Shown: positions 23,986-34,886, numbered from the stretch's first letter. The stretch is 64,000 bases of DNA from Doryteuthis pealeii (GCA_023376005.1 CM042181.1:25847117-25911116), one strand, 5' to 3'. Numbers and translations: made by a program. The notes: a model not told the origin generated them from the sequence alone.

Positions 23986-24681
23986 AACTGAGTATGTGCA
24001 TTAGAAACCATAGAAAATTTGAAAAGTGGAATTAGCTACGGTGTGAATTGTCACAGAGGAAGGGATGAATCCTAAAATTAAATGTCAGGACTAAGAGGGA
24101 AAGCAGTAATGCCTTCTGGTGGCAAATGTCCCCACTCAGTCGACCTACCAGAATGTTCATGATGCAATCCCACTCAGCCTGTAGACCCCGAGACACTCAC
24201 AGTGGAATTCATTGGTGGACCTAATTCAGTTGGGAATTGCATTATAATGAGCTTTGCTTTTCCGTTGTGGTAGAAATACATTGGAGCTCATTTCTTATCT
24301 GTACTGTTAAGCCGGATTGTCTAAGGACGTTCAGAACAGAAACCTTTGTAGAAGAAGCGTACACATCTTATCATAAATTAGAAAAAATATATGAAAATTG
24401 GGTATGAACTGTGACTTAACAAGTATTGTAGAAACTAGATTTCGATACAAGTGAAACATTTTTTTAAAAAAACCTACAGCAATGAGGCTCAATCCGCAAG
24501 GGTTTTAATATGGTTATTCTATGAATGAAACATGACATAATTATTTTTACTACGGGGACTCCAGTTGATAGGTAGCTGGCGGTCCCATCATGTTTGTGGG
24601 CATTAAAATAAAACTGAAATAAAAAAAATAAAAAAACTCCCATATATAGAAAATATATGAGCTGTATGTTGATAAACAGGA

Positions 24682-24790
24682 AGATTTGATTTGATTTGTT
24701 CTTGTTTTACGGCATATCAACCTCAATGGGTCATTCAATGCCGACTACGTTTTTAAATGAATTGGTGATAATGTTTAATTTTCTAAAGGT
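24682..24790 (-). repeat. retroposon tail fragment
   Basis: Only the AACC tail and the stem-loop domain remain (gttttacggcatatcaacc, gggtcattcaatgccg). Confidence 0.8.
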
Positions 24791-24829
24791 TTTTTTTTTT
24801 TTTTACATTTTTTGTGAATGAAACTTTTA

Positions 24830-25250
24830 AATGATTTTTTTAAACATATTTTTGTGTTTTCATTTTTTTTGGAAGATTTTTAGATTCTGTTGTAGATGTG
24901 TGCCTCTTTTATGTATCCGAGTAGTTTTTCTGGGTTTATTTGGTAGAATATCTGTTTTAGATTTGTTGTTTGGTAGTATTTTTTTCGTATTTGTTTTAGG
25001 TTGCTACATTCTGTTAAAATGTGTTAGATTGTGTAGGGTTTTTGGCATGGCATGCAATATGGGGCTGCTTCTTTTTTGAGGAGATATGAATGGGTAATGT
25101 ATGAGTGTCCTATTCTTAGTCTGGATAATATTACTTCTTCTTTTCTGGATATTTTGGTTTGATTTATTTGAAGTTTTCCTATTTGTGGCATTATTTCCTG
25201 TAGTTTGTTGTTTTGGAAATTATTCCAATAATTTTAATGTACATTTTGAC
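24830..25250 (-). pseudogene. LINE fragment with RNase H-type C-terminus
   Basis: The minus strand gives KISRKEEVILSRLRIGHSYI, then THSYLLKKEAAPYCMPCQKP and, after a stop, HILTECSNL. The RLRIGH, THxYLL, CxxC and HIL-x-EC order is typical of the RNase H tail in I/Jockey-type LINEs. Several stops. Confidence 0.82.
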
Positions 25251-25254
25251 CTAT

Positions 25255-25366
25255 TAGGTCTCATCAGCAAGGTTATAGACATGGGAGATTGCTCAGTGTG
25301 TGACTCGAAACCTCGACTGCCAAGTTGACAGGCAGTGATTCTAACCACTACACCAGCTGGTAGACA
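25255..25366 (-). repeat. tRNA-derived sequence (family 3)
   Basis: On the minus strand ACCAGCTGGTGTAGTGGTTA looks like an A-box arm and GGTTTCGAGTCACAC a B box, about 40 bp apart as in tRNAs. The acceptor stem does not close, so this is a SINE head and not a gene. Confidence 0.65.
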
Positions 25367-25392
25367 GGAAGGAAAAAAGAAAAGAAATATAG

Positions 25393-25846
25393 TACAAGGG
25401 TGAGTTGAAAAGTTCATATGATGATATCATGTCTGCTGTTGATAACTTTTGTGACCAATGGGATTCAAGTACTAAAACACTGATAGAAGAAGTGTGTTGA
25501 TCACAAAGGGGACTATGTTGAAAAATAAACAGTATTTGGTCATATTCCATGAGAGTATCTTGGTCATGCTAAGAACTTTTCAGTTTCATGTTTATGAACC
25601 TGCAACCTATCTATCTTAACCTCTTCATATCTATCTATCTTTCTTAGTCTGTTCACATCTATCGCGATCTATCTATCTACGTGTGTGTGAGGGGGTGGGG
25701 CTGTAGAGATAATAGGCTGAAAAATTCATATGATGACATCAAGTATGTTGACCTCAAACGGACACTATGTTGAAAAATAAACCTCATTTAATCACATTCC
25801 ATGAGGGTATCTTGGTGAGTCTGTGAATTTTTCAGTTGATCCATGT
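25393..25846. mobile_element. two mariner-type MITEs
   Basis: Copy one at 25393-25598 starts ACAAGGGTGAGTTGAAAAG and ends in the loose complement (cttttcagtttcatg). Copy two at 25709-25846 starts ggctgaaaaattcatatga and ends atttttcagttgatcc. Both share gttgaaaaataaac and attccatgag. Related copies lie at 30525-30630 and 30637-31321. Confidence 0.75.
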
Positions 25847-25877
25847 AGTTAAATAAAAAAAACCTTTAAAACTTTAC

Positions 25878-25989
25878 CTGTTCATAATCACATCATCCCA
25901 TACAATGACTGAATCTTCAAGTACACTGGGGGTTCTCTTTATCCAAACTTCTAAAAGATGTTTCACATTGTCCATAGAAATAAAGTTTT
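25878..25989 (-). CDS. PRKDC: PRKDC exon o (VIVWDDVIMNR)
   Basis: The exon is 112 bp, two split codons flanking 36 whole ones. It encodes HLLEVWIKRTPSVLEDS and VIVWDDVIMN, matching vertebrate LLNTWTNRYPDAKMDPMN and IWDDIITNR. The acceptor is ttctag and the donor gtaaag. Phases at both junctions agree with the neighbours. Confidence 0.95.
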
Positions 25990-26096
25990 CTAGAAGAAAG
26001 GAAAGAAAAATAGAAAAGTAAACAGTGGATTCTAGTTAAGATTATAGATGCATGCACTGTACACACAGTAGTCTCAGGTATATATGACAGATAGGG

Positions 26097-26825
26097 AGGG
26101 AAGAATATTTAAAGAAGGCTGTTAGGGTTCTTAGTTTTGGAGACAAACCCACACCAGCCATATTCCAGCAAACAATGGACGCCATGTTGACCGGATTGAC
26201 AGTTGCAGCATTTATTAATGACATCATCGTTACAGCTGCATCCCAGGATGAACTTTTGCAACATTTATTTTCTGTTTTCAGACGAATTGAACAATACGGA
26301 TTCCGTGTTAAAGCTGAAAAGTGTGAATTTTTCCGGGACAAAATCAAATACCTTGGTTTTATAATTGTTGTATCCAAGATATAGAAATAACAGAAATCAT
26401 AATAAAATCAGGGAAATTGTTAACAATAACAATATTTGTTTTATTTATTCTTCACTGACAGGGAATACAGTGGATGGGTTTGGATTAGAGTTCTAGCTTG
26501 ATGTTCGATACAAGTGTGTCACCTGCTCGGTTCTGATCTGCTGTGCAGTCTGTTTCCCCCTCCTCTTTAGAGAGTCCGGTTTGAATCGTTAGGGGGAGAT
26601 AACTCTCCCTAACAATAATAAACAAAAATGGTAGACAACCTAACCTAGAAAATACCCCAGCAATTAGAAATATACAGGCACCAACAAATGTAAAAACATT
26701 ACATTCTTTCCTTGGCTTGGTTAGCCACCACAGCGCTTTTTTGTCCGAACTTCGAGATGTGCACCCCTATCAACTACAAATAAATTCCCGAAATAAATCA
26801 TGAGCAAAAAGCTAAAAAGGGGAGG
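26097..26825 (+). pseudogene. Gypsy retrotransposon pol relic (RT), interrupted
   Basis: The plus strand encodes part of a Ty3/Gypsy reverse transcriptase: AIFQQTMDAML, INDIIVTAASQDELL (the catalytic YxDD is worn to FINDI), then VKAEKCEFFRDKIKYLGFII. A 249-bp inverted solo LTR breaks it at 26366-26614. Decayed thumb/RNase H linker text (NKCKNITFF, FVRTSRCAPLSTTN) follows. A polypurine tract AAAAAGGGGAGG at 26814-26825 abuts the LTR at 26826. Confidence 0.88.
26366..26614 (-). repeat. solo LTR inserted in the Gypsy relic
   Basis: It is bounded by a perfect 5-bp duplication ATAAT (26361-26365 and 26615-26619). On the minus strand it starts TGTTAGGGAGAG and ends ACAACA-like. It belongs to the same family as the LTR at 26826, in opposite orientation, so it arrived as a separate insertion. 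Confidence 0.9.
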
Positions 26826-27059
26826 TGTTAGGGAGAGTTATCTCCCCTAACGATTCTGTACCGGACATATTCATTGACAAGCAGTGAGACAGCAAGATCA
26901 CAAGAACGTAGCTGCTGTGATGAACACATCACATTGAACTCTTACCCAAACTCATCCCACTGTATTCCCAGTCGGTGAGAATAAATAAAATAAATATTGT
27001 TATATGTTAATCATATTTGAGTTTTTGCTATCTTTTGTTATTCCTATTGGGTTATAACA
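26826..27059 (+). repeat. 3' LTR of the Gypsy relic
   Basis: It starts TGTTAGGGAGAGTTATCTCC, ends GGGTTATAACA, is preceded by a polypurine tract, and has a polyadenylation-like AATAAATAAAA near 26985. No matching 5' LTR is in the window. Confidence 0.85.
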
Positions 27060-27625
27060 AAGGCAAAATCAGCGTTGAAAACAAACAGTAGGCGGGAAGG
27101 ATTTTAATGGTAGCCATGGAGGAAACTGGAGTGCAAGAAAGTTGCATTGGTGGAGACCATCTTGAATAGCATCACATTCTAACAAAGAATTACTCTACAC
27201 CTGTCTTGTTTAAACCCTGCGTCTACCAACTGCATGGACCTCTTATCCTGGACTCCAGACTGAAAAAAGTTGTAATCTGTTATTGAACAGCCTCATTGGC
27301 TGTATTATTGTTGGGCAATAGTGATGTAAAAATGGGTATTCCCAGGCCAGAATTCAGACCAACTAGGTACACTTACTTTTAGATAATAGTATAAATACCA
27401 GCTCCTTGTTTCTAAGGGTTAATAAAGTTTTGACATAACAGGTGTTACTTACAGGACAAATATTGTTGATTTTGATTCGTATTTTCTTTCTGTTTTAAAA
27501 TTTTTCTTGCTTATTCTTCTCTCAGTCATAGAAATGCTAATTTGAATAAATTGTGACAAAATAATAAAAAACCATAGTAACAGAAAAAAAAAAAAAAAAA
27601 AAAATGAAAAAAAAAAAAAAAAAAA
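27060..27625. other. intron stretch, LTR-like piece and poly-A runs
   Basis: A TATA-like agtataaata at 27388 and AATAAAG at 27420 suggest another LTR, but no ends or duplication are visible. A-runs lie at 27582-27626. Confidence 0.4.
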
Positions 27626-27880
27626 ATTTAACTCTTTGCCTATAATAAGCTACTCACAGTGGTTCTGATACCAACCCCAAGCAAAATACAAAAAACAGAT
27701 GGTTAGTTCATTATAATTGAGCAGGACTCCTATTACAATAATAATAGGACTTTATTTGAATAGAATGAGTTCTGAGGTGAATATATAGTGAACTTTAAAA
27801 TATCCCATCATACAGGTAAATTTGGTACAGCTAAGGAGGGGGGGGGGGTAGATAAAGAGTTAAAAAAAAATTATGTTTAC

Positions 27881-27990
27881 TTTCTTCAGAAACAATTTTA
27901 AGAAATTCTTGAATTTCAATCATGGTCTGCAAGTTTTGTAACATATAGATTCGACTTGAATTCATCAAAACATCTGTACTCTGCCAGTTC
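27881..27990 (-). CDS. PRKDC: PRKDC exon n, with an apparent 1-bp insertion
   Basis: The exon is 110 bp; its neighbours' phases require 109. From the acceptor it reads NWQSTDVLMN in frame. After one surplus base near 27960, where the plus strand reads gaaattc, it continues SSRIYMLQNLQTMIEIQEF and LKIVSEE. Vertebrate DNA-PKcs reads [20 protein letters not shown] and LTEIQEFISFI. Without removing a base the frame ends at TGA. The donor gtaaac is acceptable. Confidence 0.83.
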
Positions 27991-28544
27991 TGAAAAACAA
28001 AAACAAATCAACTATTTTAGGATTCATTAATAACCAATAAATCATTTTTTTCATTTAGAAGAAAAAATACATCATATCATTTCCATAAAAAAAATCTTGA
28101 AACAATTTATTTTAAAAAAAAATCCAAGTGAACATTTTAACCCTATCAAAACCTTCAAGCACTGCTTATATGAAAGGGACATAAAGCAAATTTGTAATGC
28201 ATACACTCATAACTTAATTTCCTTGTATATCAAATCAATTTCCCCCCATTGAAATAAACTGAAAGACCATCAATCCATTCAAGCCCCACAAAAACGCTAA
28301 TTTTTTTTTTAATGTTTTTTTTTTAATAAGAAAAATAGCAGTGTATTGTATGAAAACATAAAGAATGTAATGAATTATGTGCTGTAATTTTTCTTTTTCT
28401 TTATAAATCATTTTTCTTTGGCATAATAAATTTGGAAACTTAAATATTTTTTAGTAAACTTATTAACATAAGCATATCAGAAACTCACTTGTACTTTATA
28501 TTCAACTAAGTGACAGCTCATTGGCATTTCAGTCTCAGAAGACC

Positions 28545-28745
28545 ATAATATAGTTTTTATGCCCCTGAAGTTACAGCGCCTCCTGTGACTGTAAAGTCCA
28601 ATGTTCAAAAAACATTCTTGACCACAGATGTTGCATGTGAAGGCTGTCCCTGAAGATGTTGATGTGCCAGTGCTTTGTTGCCGTTACCCTCTTCTGGACC
28701 TCTTGGCTTCATGGTGTTGCGCCAGGGTGGTTCATGTCTGAAGCC
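28545..28745 (-). pseudogene. LINE tail with C2H2-like knuckle (copy 1)
   Basis: The minus strand parallels the plus-strand fragment at 45110-45330: EAKRSRR-like basic stretch, then CNICGQECF-like and HSHRRHC-like text, here with stops. It belongs to the carboxy end of a LINE protein. Confidence 0.7.
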
Positions 28746-28939
28746 ACCCTGAACTTATTAACATAAGTATATCTGAAACTCACTCGTACTTCAAATTTTA
28801 GCTCAAAAAGCAAAAAATCAACTAAGTGACATCTAGTAACGCAGAAAACTTGTAAGTTGGGTCATGGTACCCAGTATTTACTGAACCTTGCTTTTAATAT
28901 TAAAAATATTCATTCTTCATAGGAAAAGGGGGGGGTCTT

Positions 28940-29532
28940 TTTGGTTTGGTTTACGGCCTATCAACATCAGTGGGTCATTTAATGCCGACAAAGTTTTGAA
29001 ATAAAGTCATTCTTAAATGGATACTCAATTTTTTTTATAAGCACATTTTTCTATTTAACCCATAGGTGGGATCCTAACAGCTACTACCACTCTGGGTCAG
29101 AGTGGACCTGGGAGCAATGGTGATGAAAGGGTGCTCCACATTCTCCAAACCTCCAGAACTGGAACCTCACTATCAGATAGAGTTTAACATCATTCCCAAG
29201 ACCTATAGACCCTCAGTCACCACCTTCTAGCACCCATATGATAAAAAGGGTTGGGGCTTGTCATAAGGGCAATAGGGTTGGGGCAATCATATAAGTGCTA
29301 GGGCTTGACATGACCAGCCGATTGATCGGAGGGAACCTTTCCAACCACCCGTCTAGCCCAATATAGGGCCAAAATGGAATATTGCATGTCATGGACTGCT
29401 CATCCACCTGGGTTCTATACTTAAGCATCACAGGTCACCACCCACGGCCAACAGTGGCCCCATTGGGGGTGGGGGGAGTCTTACCCCTCTGCAGAGGTGC
29501 AGTCAGTGCATTCTAAGGCTCCAGCCAACAGG
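28940..29532 (-). mobile_element. 600-bp retroposon copy with target duplication
   Basis: Full-length copy flanked by aaaaggggggg/gtct text on the left and aaaaggggg/agtct on the right, an imperfect duplication of about 13 bp. Body landmarks all present. A partial second copy follows at 29660-29875. Confidence 0.88.
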
Positions 29533-30076
29533 GCGGCAAAAGGGGGAGTCTGATTGAGAATTAGCATCTAATGATAAATAAACATTTACTTTAAAAAAAA
29601 ATCCAGATTGCAATAAATCTGTTATTATTTGATATCTCCAACTAAAATAAAGTAAATTAGGTTTGGACCTGGCTGTAATGGTGATGAAGGGGTACTCCAC
29701 ATTTCCCCGAGATTTAGAATTAGAACTTCACCATCAGATAAAGTTTAATATCATAACCAGGACACTAAGACCCTCAGCCACTGACTTCTAGCTTATATAT
29801 GATAAAAAGGGTTACGGTGTTGCCATAAAGGCAATAGGATTGGGACAATCCTATTGGCGCTAGGGCTTGACGTTTTAGTACTTTTATTGTTGTTATTATC
29901 ATATATTTGTGTGTGTTTTTAAATAAAGAAGAGTCTACTGAAGAAAAAAGGTTTTTAGTCTTTCTCACCATTTTAGTACAGGCTATTCTATATTATATGA
30001 TGGCTATTTTGTTTATCAAAATCTGTTGGATTTGAGAGTAAAAGAAAATGTGAAATAAATTAGAATCCTGACTTAC

Positions 30077-30175
30077 CTCAAGAAAATTGTCCATGGAATC
30101 TTGGATATAGTGAAGAGCACGGCTGTAATTCTCTTGCAATAAAAACATCATTGAGAGATCCTTGCTAAACTGATT
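30077..30175 (-). CDS. PRKDC: PRKDC exon m (KDLSMMFLLQENYSRA)
   Basis: The exon is 99 bp, 33 codons, phase 0. It encodes FSKDLSMMFLLQENYSRALH and YIQDSMDNFLE, matching vertebrate [20 protein letters not shown] and YIQNGIQSFMQ. This is a typical FAT helical hairpin. The acceptor is atacag and the donor gtaagt. Confidence 0.95.
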
Positions 30176-30245
30176 CTGTATAAATTTGAATAATATAAAA
30201 CAATATTGAAGATTATATTAAAACAGGATTGAATCTGAAAATAGT

Positions 30246-30496
30246 AAAGTAAGTAAAGTTGTCCAGGTGGCCTAATGTCAGTATCAGCTGGACAGTGAGG
30301 GAGTCTATCCCCTTTTCACTAGCACCAAGGAGATTATTTTTGTGTCTGAGGTGGAGCACCAAACCTACCATCAGCTCCCCACTTTTACACACAGATACCT
30401 GTGCTACACATGCACTGAGTTGGCAAGGGTTGGTACTGAGCCAGGAACATTTTAGTTCCTAGATGGACACTCTACCAACTGAGCTAAAACGGCCAT
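30246..30496 (-). repeat. tRNA-derived SINE, family 1 (best copy)
   Basis: On the minus strand it starts GGCCGTTTTAGCTCAGTTGG, a perfect pol III A box (TAGCTCAGTTGG), with a worn B box (GGCTCAGTACC) about 45 bp on. The body ends 'gatagactccctcactgtcc' and 'aggccacctgg'. Not a tRNA gene: no closing acceptor stem and a 170-bp tail. Confidence 0.9.
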
Positions 30497-30636
30497 AAAT
30501 CAGACAATAATGTAATTTTAATGTAACAAAGTGTATGAAGCTGGGTTGAAAAGTTCATAGAATGAGGTCATGTCTGCTGACTTTTTGACCAGAGGGATCC
30601 AAGCACTGCAACACGAAAATTTCACAACAAAATACA

Positions 30637-31325
30637 AGAGTGGGCTGAAAAGTTTATAGGATGACGTCATATCTGTTACTGATGACATTTTTAACCAGTG
30701 AGATCCAATCACAACAACACTGATGGAAGAAGTGTGTGGACTGCAAAGGGGAAAAAATAAACTCATTTGGTCATATTGTTACATAATGGATAGGCCTAGC
30801 CTATCATTTTTAGTAGGTAGTGTAGTTTAAAAGTTTAGTGGTTTAAAATTAATGGTAAAACAGTGGAAAATCACTGAAAGTTTGATTGACAGTTCTTGAA
30901 TTCAAGTTTATCTGGAACAGGGCTTTGATTGGCTTAAAAAATCATGTGACCAGGCGATTCTGGGAAAGTAAAATGATAAGTTAAGAAAGTTGAGGTTTGC
31001 GCCCCTTTTGGGCAGATGTTTTTTCTGTTTCTGCTTCCTTGCATGCATGCAAGTTTAAGAATGTATTGGGAGAATAAAAAAGAATGTATACACAAGAAGA
31101 GGGTTCTGTGTTGTTTCCTAATTAAAGGAACACAAAAGGGAACCGAGAGAGAGGGACACATTCAGCTAAAGAAAGATGATACCCTGCCTGATCCAAGAAG
31201 AAACATGGTACAAGTAAAAAGAACAAGGTACCCAATAGCAGCAGACACAAGAAAAGGGTTATGCAACAATATACCATGAGAATATCTTTGTCAGCGTATG
31301 AAATTTTCAGCTGACCCTCATATTT
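30637..31325. mobile_element. mariner-type MITE split by a solo LTR
   Basis: The left end ACAAGAGTGGGCTGAAAAG and the right end AATTTTCAGCTGACCCTCAT are inverted copies. Removing the LTR at 30777-31268 and one ATAT restores the tcatat-ccatgag junction seen in the copies at 25393 and 25709. Confidence 0.85.
30777..31268 (+). repeat. 492-bp solo LTR
   Basis: It starts TGTTACATAATGG, ends GGTTATGCAACA (TG...CA, inverted ends) and is flanked by a perfect 4-bp duplication ATAT (30773-30776, 31269-31272). AATAAAAAAG near 31074 could be the polyadenylation signal. Strand inferred from that only. Confidence 0.85.
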
Positions 31326-32209
31326 AAGCCAATAGTAGTTTTTAATATCAAGCAAAATAAAAACTGTGTATAATTTTGAGTATTCATTAACATTTATAGA
31401 AATTTTGAGATAATTCAACTTTACTTTTACTTACTTATTAATAATAATAATATTGCAAAACTTTTTAATAACCCTTAGTTGAGTGCTAGTGTAAAGGGGA
31501 TAGACTCCCTTGCTGTCTGGCTGATACTGACTTTAGGCCACCCCAACGACTTTACTTTACTCACCCCCTTTTGGGAGTTGGGGTATTACCACTCTGCAGA
31601 GGATACAATCAGTATCTTATATGTCCTGCTGGCAGGGCGTTATATCTGTTTATGCATGTGTGTATATAAATATGAGCAGCGATTCCTCTGTTTAACTTAA
31701 AAGGACCATTTGACAAATCAGTCAAGTAAAAACGTCAATATATGTTATATGTGCACATAAATGTATACCGTAAGCTTTCTGTCATTAGGAATTTTTATTT
31801 ATTTATTTCCTTTCTTTTTGTTATTTGCTGTTTATCAAATTTGTTTCCATATTTTTCTTTAGCAGTGCAGCTCTGTAGAAGAAGCACTAGAATTATTAAA
31901 TCCACAGAAGCGTACACAGTGCCTCTTCTACTAAATATTCTTCTAGCATTTGACTGCGGTCCATGCATATGTGAGTCACAGATTTTCTCCATAATCTTAT
32001 CAAGGCAGACACGAGTCAAAAGAGAAGAAGAAGAAAAATAGAGTATTCTTTTTTTTTTATCAGTTAAAATGAAAACTAATTAGAAATCATTAATGATTTA
32101 GAAGTCATTTACATAGAAATTTAGAAGGTTCGTATAATCATTAAAAATAATTAGAAATCATTTATTTAATAGAACATATTAGAAAGCAAATTAAAGTGAT
32201 CAGTCTTAC

Positions 32210-32338
32210 CTCTAAAATATCTCGCCTTTCAGTAATATTCATAGCCTCATCAATAAAATTAAGAAGAGTTTGCTGACTGGAATCACCTTGTTGCATTAAT
32301 TTGAGTTTTGATTTGATAAATGGGGACAAGTAAAGATC
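32210..32338 (-). CDS. PRKDC: PRKDC exon l (IKSKLKLMQQGD)
   Basis: The exon is 129 bp, 43 codons, phase 0. It encodes YLSPFIKSKLKLMQQGDSS then TLLNFIDEAMN and RRDILE. The vertebrate counterpart reads YLPYMIRSKLKLLLQGE, SLLTFIDKAM and AILE, a very clear match in the FAT region. The acceptor is tttcag and the donor gtaag. Confidence 0.96.
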
Positions 32339-32399
32339 CTGAAATAAGAAAGAAAAATAATATGGCTGAAACGATAATAAATATGAGGACAATAGTCCG

Positions 32400-32845
32400 A
32401 TGAACAGCATGGCCGCTATCATCTGCGAGAGAGATGCCTACATTGGCTTGGTCACGCCAGGAGGATGGACAAAAGTTGCATCCCCAAAAACCTACAGCAT
32501 GGCGAATTGGCAGATGGCACCTGACCAACAGGGAGACCACGCCTGCACTTTAAAGCTGCCTGCAAAAGGAAAATAAAGACATGCTACATTGGCACCAACA
32601 CATGGGAGGCTTGTGTAGACAACCATGTGACTTGGCGACTCCTTGTCAAACAAGGAACGAAAAGAAGTGAAAAAGAGCAACTCCAGCAGGCATCAGACTT
32701 TGCTTGCAGTCACTGCACCAGAGATTGCCATTCAAGAATCTGAGTGTTCAGACACTCATGTAGCTGCAGATAAAAAAAAAAAGAAAAGTGGACACTATGC
32801 CATCGTCTTTAGTAGACAGAAGGATGCCAATAACAGTTTGATGAT
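32400..32845 (+). pseudogene. RTE-like LINE pol C-terminus (copy 2)
   Basis: It parallels 3340-3832 in order: a worn WLGHARRMDKS, a GRPRLHFKAACKRK-like stretch, NKERKEVKKSN-type basic text, a CSHCTRDCHS knuckle, and closing GHYAIVFSRQKDAN. Frames are broken. Confidence 0.75.
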
Positions 32846-33171
32846 TAGAAGGCTATTTTAATTTCCCTGGATGATGTAATCATTTTTTGGTCAAACATTT
32901 CAACAAGAAGTGAAGAGGCTGTCAGATGTTTTTTGTCATCTTAAAGTAGTAAACCTCAAATCTTGTTTAGGCTATTATTCCTAATTTGGAATGTTAGTCA
33001 CAATGGGATTGTAGGTGTGCTCTCACAGCTGGACCAGGGCATGAAGTGGGTTGGGACATATTTCAGCAGGAAGCTTGATAGAGAGGTATTACTGTTATAA
33101 GAATTTAACTGTATGGTTTTGGCTGAGTGGCCAAAACTGGTTCTTATATGTTAAAAAAGCTTCAGAGAAAC

Positions 33172-33405
33172 CAGACCATATGACCATTAGGCACCCCCAT
33201 TTGCTTTGCTGATTCATAAGTACATTTTTTTCATTTACACCATCAACATCCGGTTGTTTGTTAGGGTTAGGGGTTAGTTTTATCATTTAAAAAAAACCTC
33301 TAAAAATAGTCCGTTAACAAACAACCGGATGTTGACAGTGTAAATGATAAAAATATACTTATGAATCAGCAAAGCAAAAGGGGTGCCTAAAGGTCATATG
33401 GTCTG
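33172..33405. repeat. palindromic MITE, family A (copy 2)
   Basis: Perfect end repeats CAGACCATATG/CATATGGTCTG, flanked by agaaac (33166-33171, 33406-33411). The arms pair through aggcacccc and acatccggttgtttgtt; the centre holds gggttaggggttag. Confidence 0.85.
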
Positions 33406-33639
33406 AGAAACCTTCCAATGTAGGTGAATATATACATAAAAAAATTCAAACAAAGAGGTACAATATAACAACAATACAGACTTTATTGCCTGAGCACATG
33501 GAACATGACATATACAACAAGATACAAACAATGAGGACGAAAGTCTTTGGGAAGTAAGAAAGCCTCCCACCTCAATGGACAGAGACACCACTTGCCTAGT
33601 GCATCATTGTAGATGCCAGATCAAAGAGAGAGAGAGAGA

Positions 33640-33935
33640 GAGAGCTACCCAGTTAGTAGTGCTGCCTATTTGCAAATCCTTGTGGTAAGGGAAGATAAAC
33701 CTTTTGGACTCAGGGCTGGTGATCGCTACACTGTGACTAGAAAGGAGCAGCTACTTGGTGTAATCAAGACTGTTGACTTTTTCCACTCCTAATTGTAAAG
33801 ATAAAGTTTTACCATCTGGATTTATCATGCTGCACTGAAGTAGCTGACATTATTTAAGTATCTGGAGGGTCACTTGGCATACTGATTGGGAAAGCTGGAG
33901 TAACACAACTATTCCATGCTCCACCAACATAACAA
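33640..33935. repeat. dispersed repeat, copy 1 (partner at 35465-35785)
   Basis: Two direct copies, 1.8 kb apart, share long identical text (ggtaagggaagataaacc, ggtgatcgctacactgtg, cacttggcatactgattg). No ends, tRNA boxes or coding frame recognised. Flanking text near 35330 also appears inverted near 45600. Confidence 0.8.
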
Positions 33936-34335
33936 TACAAACAGTTTGAGTTGACACCCATGTGATGTGGGGTGCAAACATTGATGTCCCAGGGGGGGGA
34001 AAACATGCTACAACATATGGTTGTGTTGAGGCTGACTGGGTGGGTGATATTGGGAAGATGCAGTAAGAGAATGATGACATCCAGCACGTTATGGAATTAA
34101 TGGACTAAGACCTCAAATAACAAGCACAGGAGAGAATTTTTGGTTGGCATACTAAGATCAAAAAGTCCAGTCTGCCTTACTATTTACCTATAGCTAGAGA
34201 GGAAAAATAACTGGAGTCATACCTTTACTAAGGGATGTGAAATGCAAACAGCCTCATGCAGGATTTGAACTTCTTGTAATTATACCACAAGTGCTTTAGT
34301 TAAATATTCAGAAAGTATTGGACATAAAAAAACAA

Positions 34336-34615
34336 AGAGGTACCCATGTGTAATGGTTATCATCATAGGAAATGAGCACGTAGACATGGGTTCAAATTCT
34401 GGACAAGGCTGTTTGCATTTCACAAAGTGCTAATACCCTTAGGAAAGTTATGTATTGAGCTATTCTCCCTCCAGCAATGGATAAATAGTAGGGCAGACTG
34501 GGCTTGGTAAGGCAACTGGTGTAGAAGGAAAACTGAATTCAAACCTGTTAAATTCAGCTTAAGAATTGACCTTGTGTCACATCCTGTTTGTGTGGAGGGG
34601 TTGGGTAAATACATA
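34336..34615 (+). repeat. tRNA-derived SINE, family 2 (clear copy)
   Basis: GTGTAATGGTTATCATCATA resembles an A box, and GGGTTCAAATTC a B box 45 bp on. The body has ttgcatttcaca, taggaaagttatg and ggataaatagtagg as in the copy at 13365. Confidence 0.75.
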
Positions 34616-34779
34616 AACAAGAAAATCAGAACAAAGTTTTTGATATTTTACAAGTACAATGCAATTGCAAAATTACTTGAATATTTCTGTAATTTAAAAA
34701 AAAAAAAGAAAAAAAGAAGGTAAACTAAATAAAACACTTAAAAATTTGTAATAAATAAAAGTTTAATGTAGAATCTTAC

Positions 34780-34886
34780 CTGGTAATCATTGTTATCCCA
34801 AAAACTATCCATGTTACCATTTCTTGAACCGATACGTTTTGTACATTCTTTTCTATTTTACCCCACTTGGTTAAGTTTTCCAGACA
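34780..34886 (-). CDS. PRKDC: PRKDC exon k, with an apparent 1-bp deletion
   Basis: The exon is 107 bp, but entry and exit phases of its neighbours require a multiple of three. From the acceptor it reads CLENLTKWGKIEK in frame, like vertebrate CYNHLAEW. Reading back from the donor, the other frame gives CTKRIGSRNGNMDSFWDNNDYQ in two parts, like the vertebrate IWSEPFYQ end. The frame changes within about 34843-34858, in an A-rich stretch. Either one base is missing from the assembly or the allele is broken. The splice sites themselves are good. Confidence 0.82.

Noticed and set aside
30246..30496. Functional tRNA gene
   Set aside because: A good A box but a worn B box, no acceptor stem closure and a long SINE body.
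31122..31418. 98-codon minus-strand frame across the solo LTR right end
   Set aside because: It crosses the LTR/MITE boundary, so it cannot be an old gene.
33250..33275. Interstitial telomere repeat
   Set aside because: Only two to three imperfect TTAGGG-like units, and they form the centre of a palindromic MITE.
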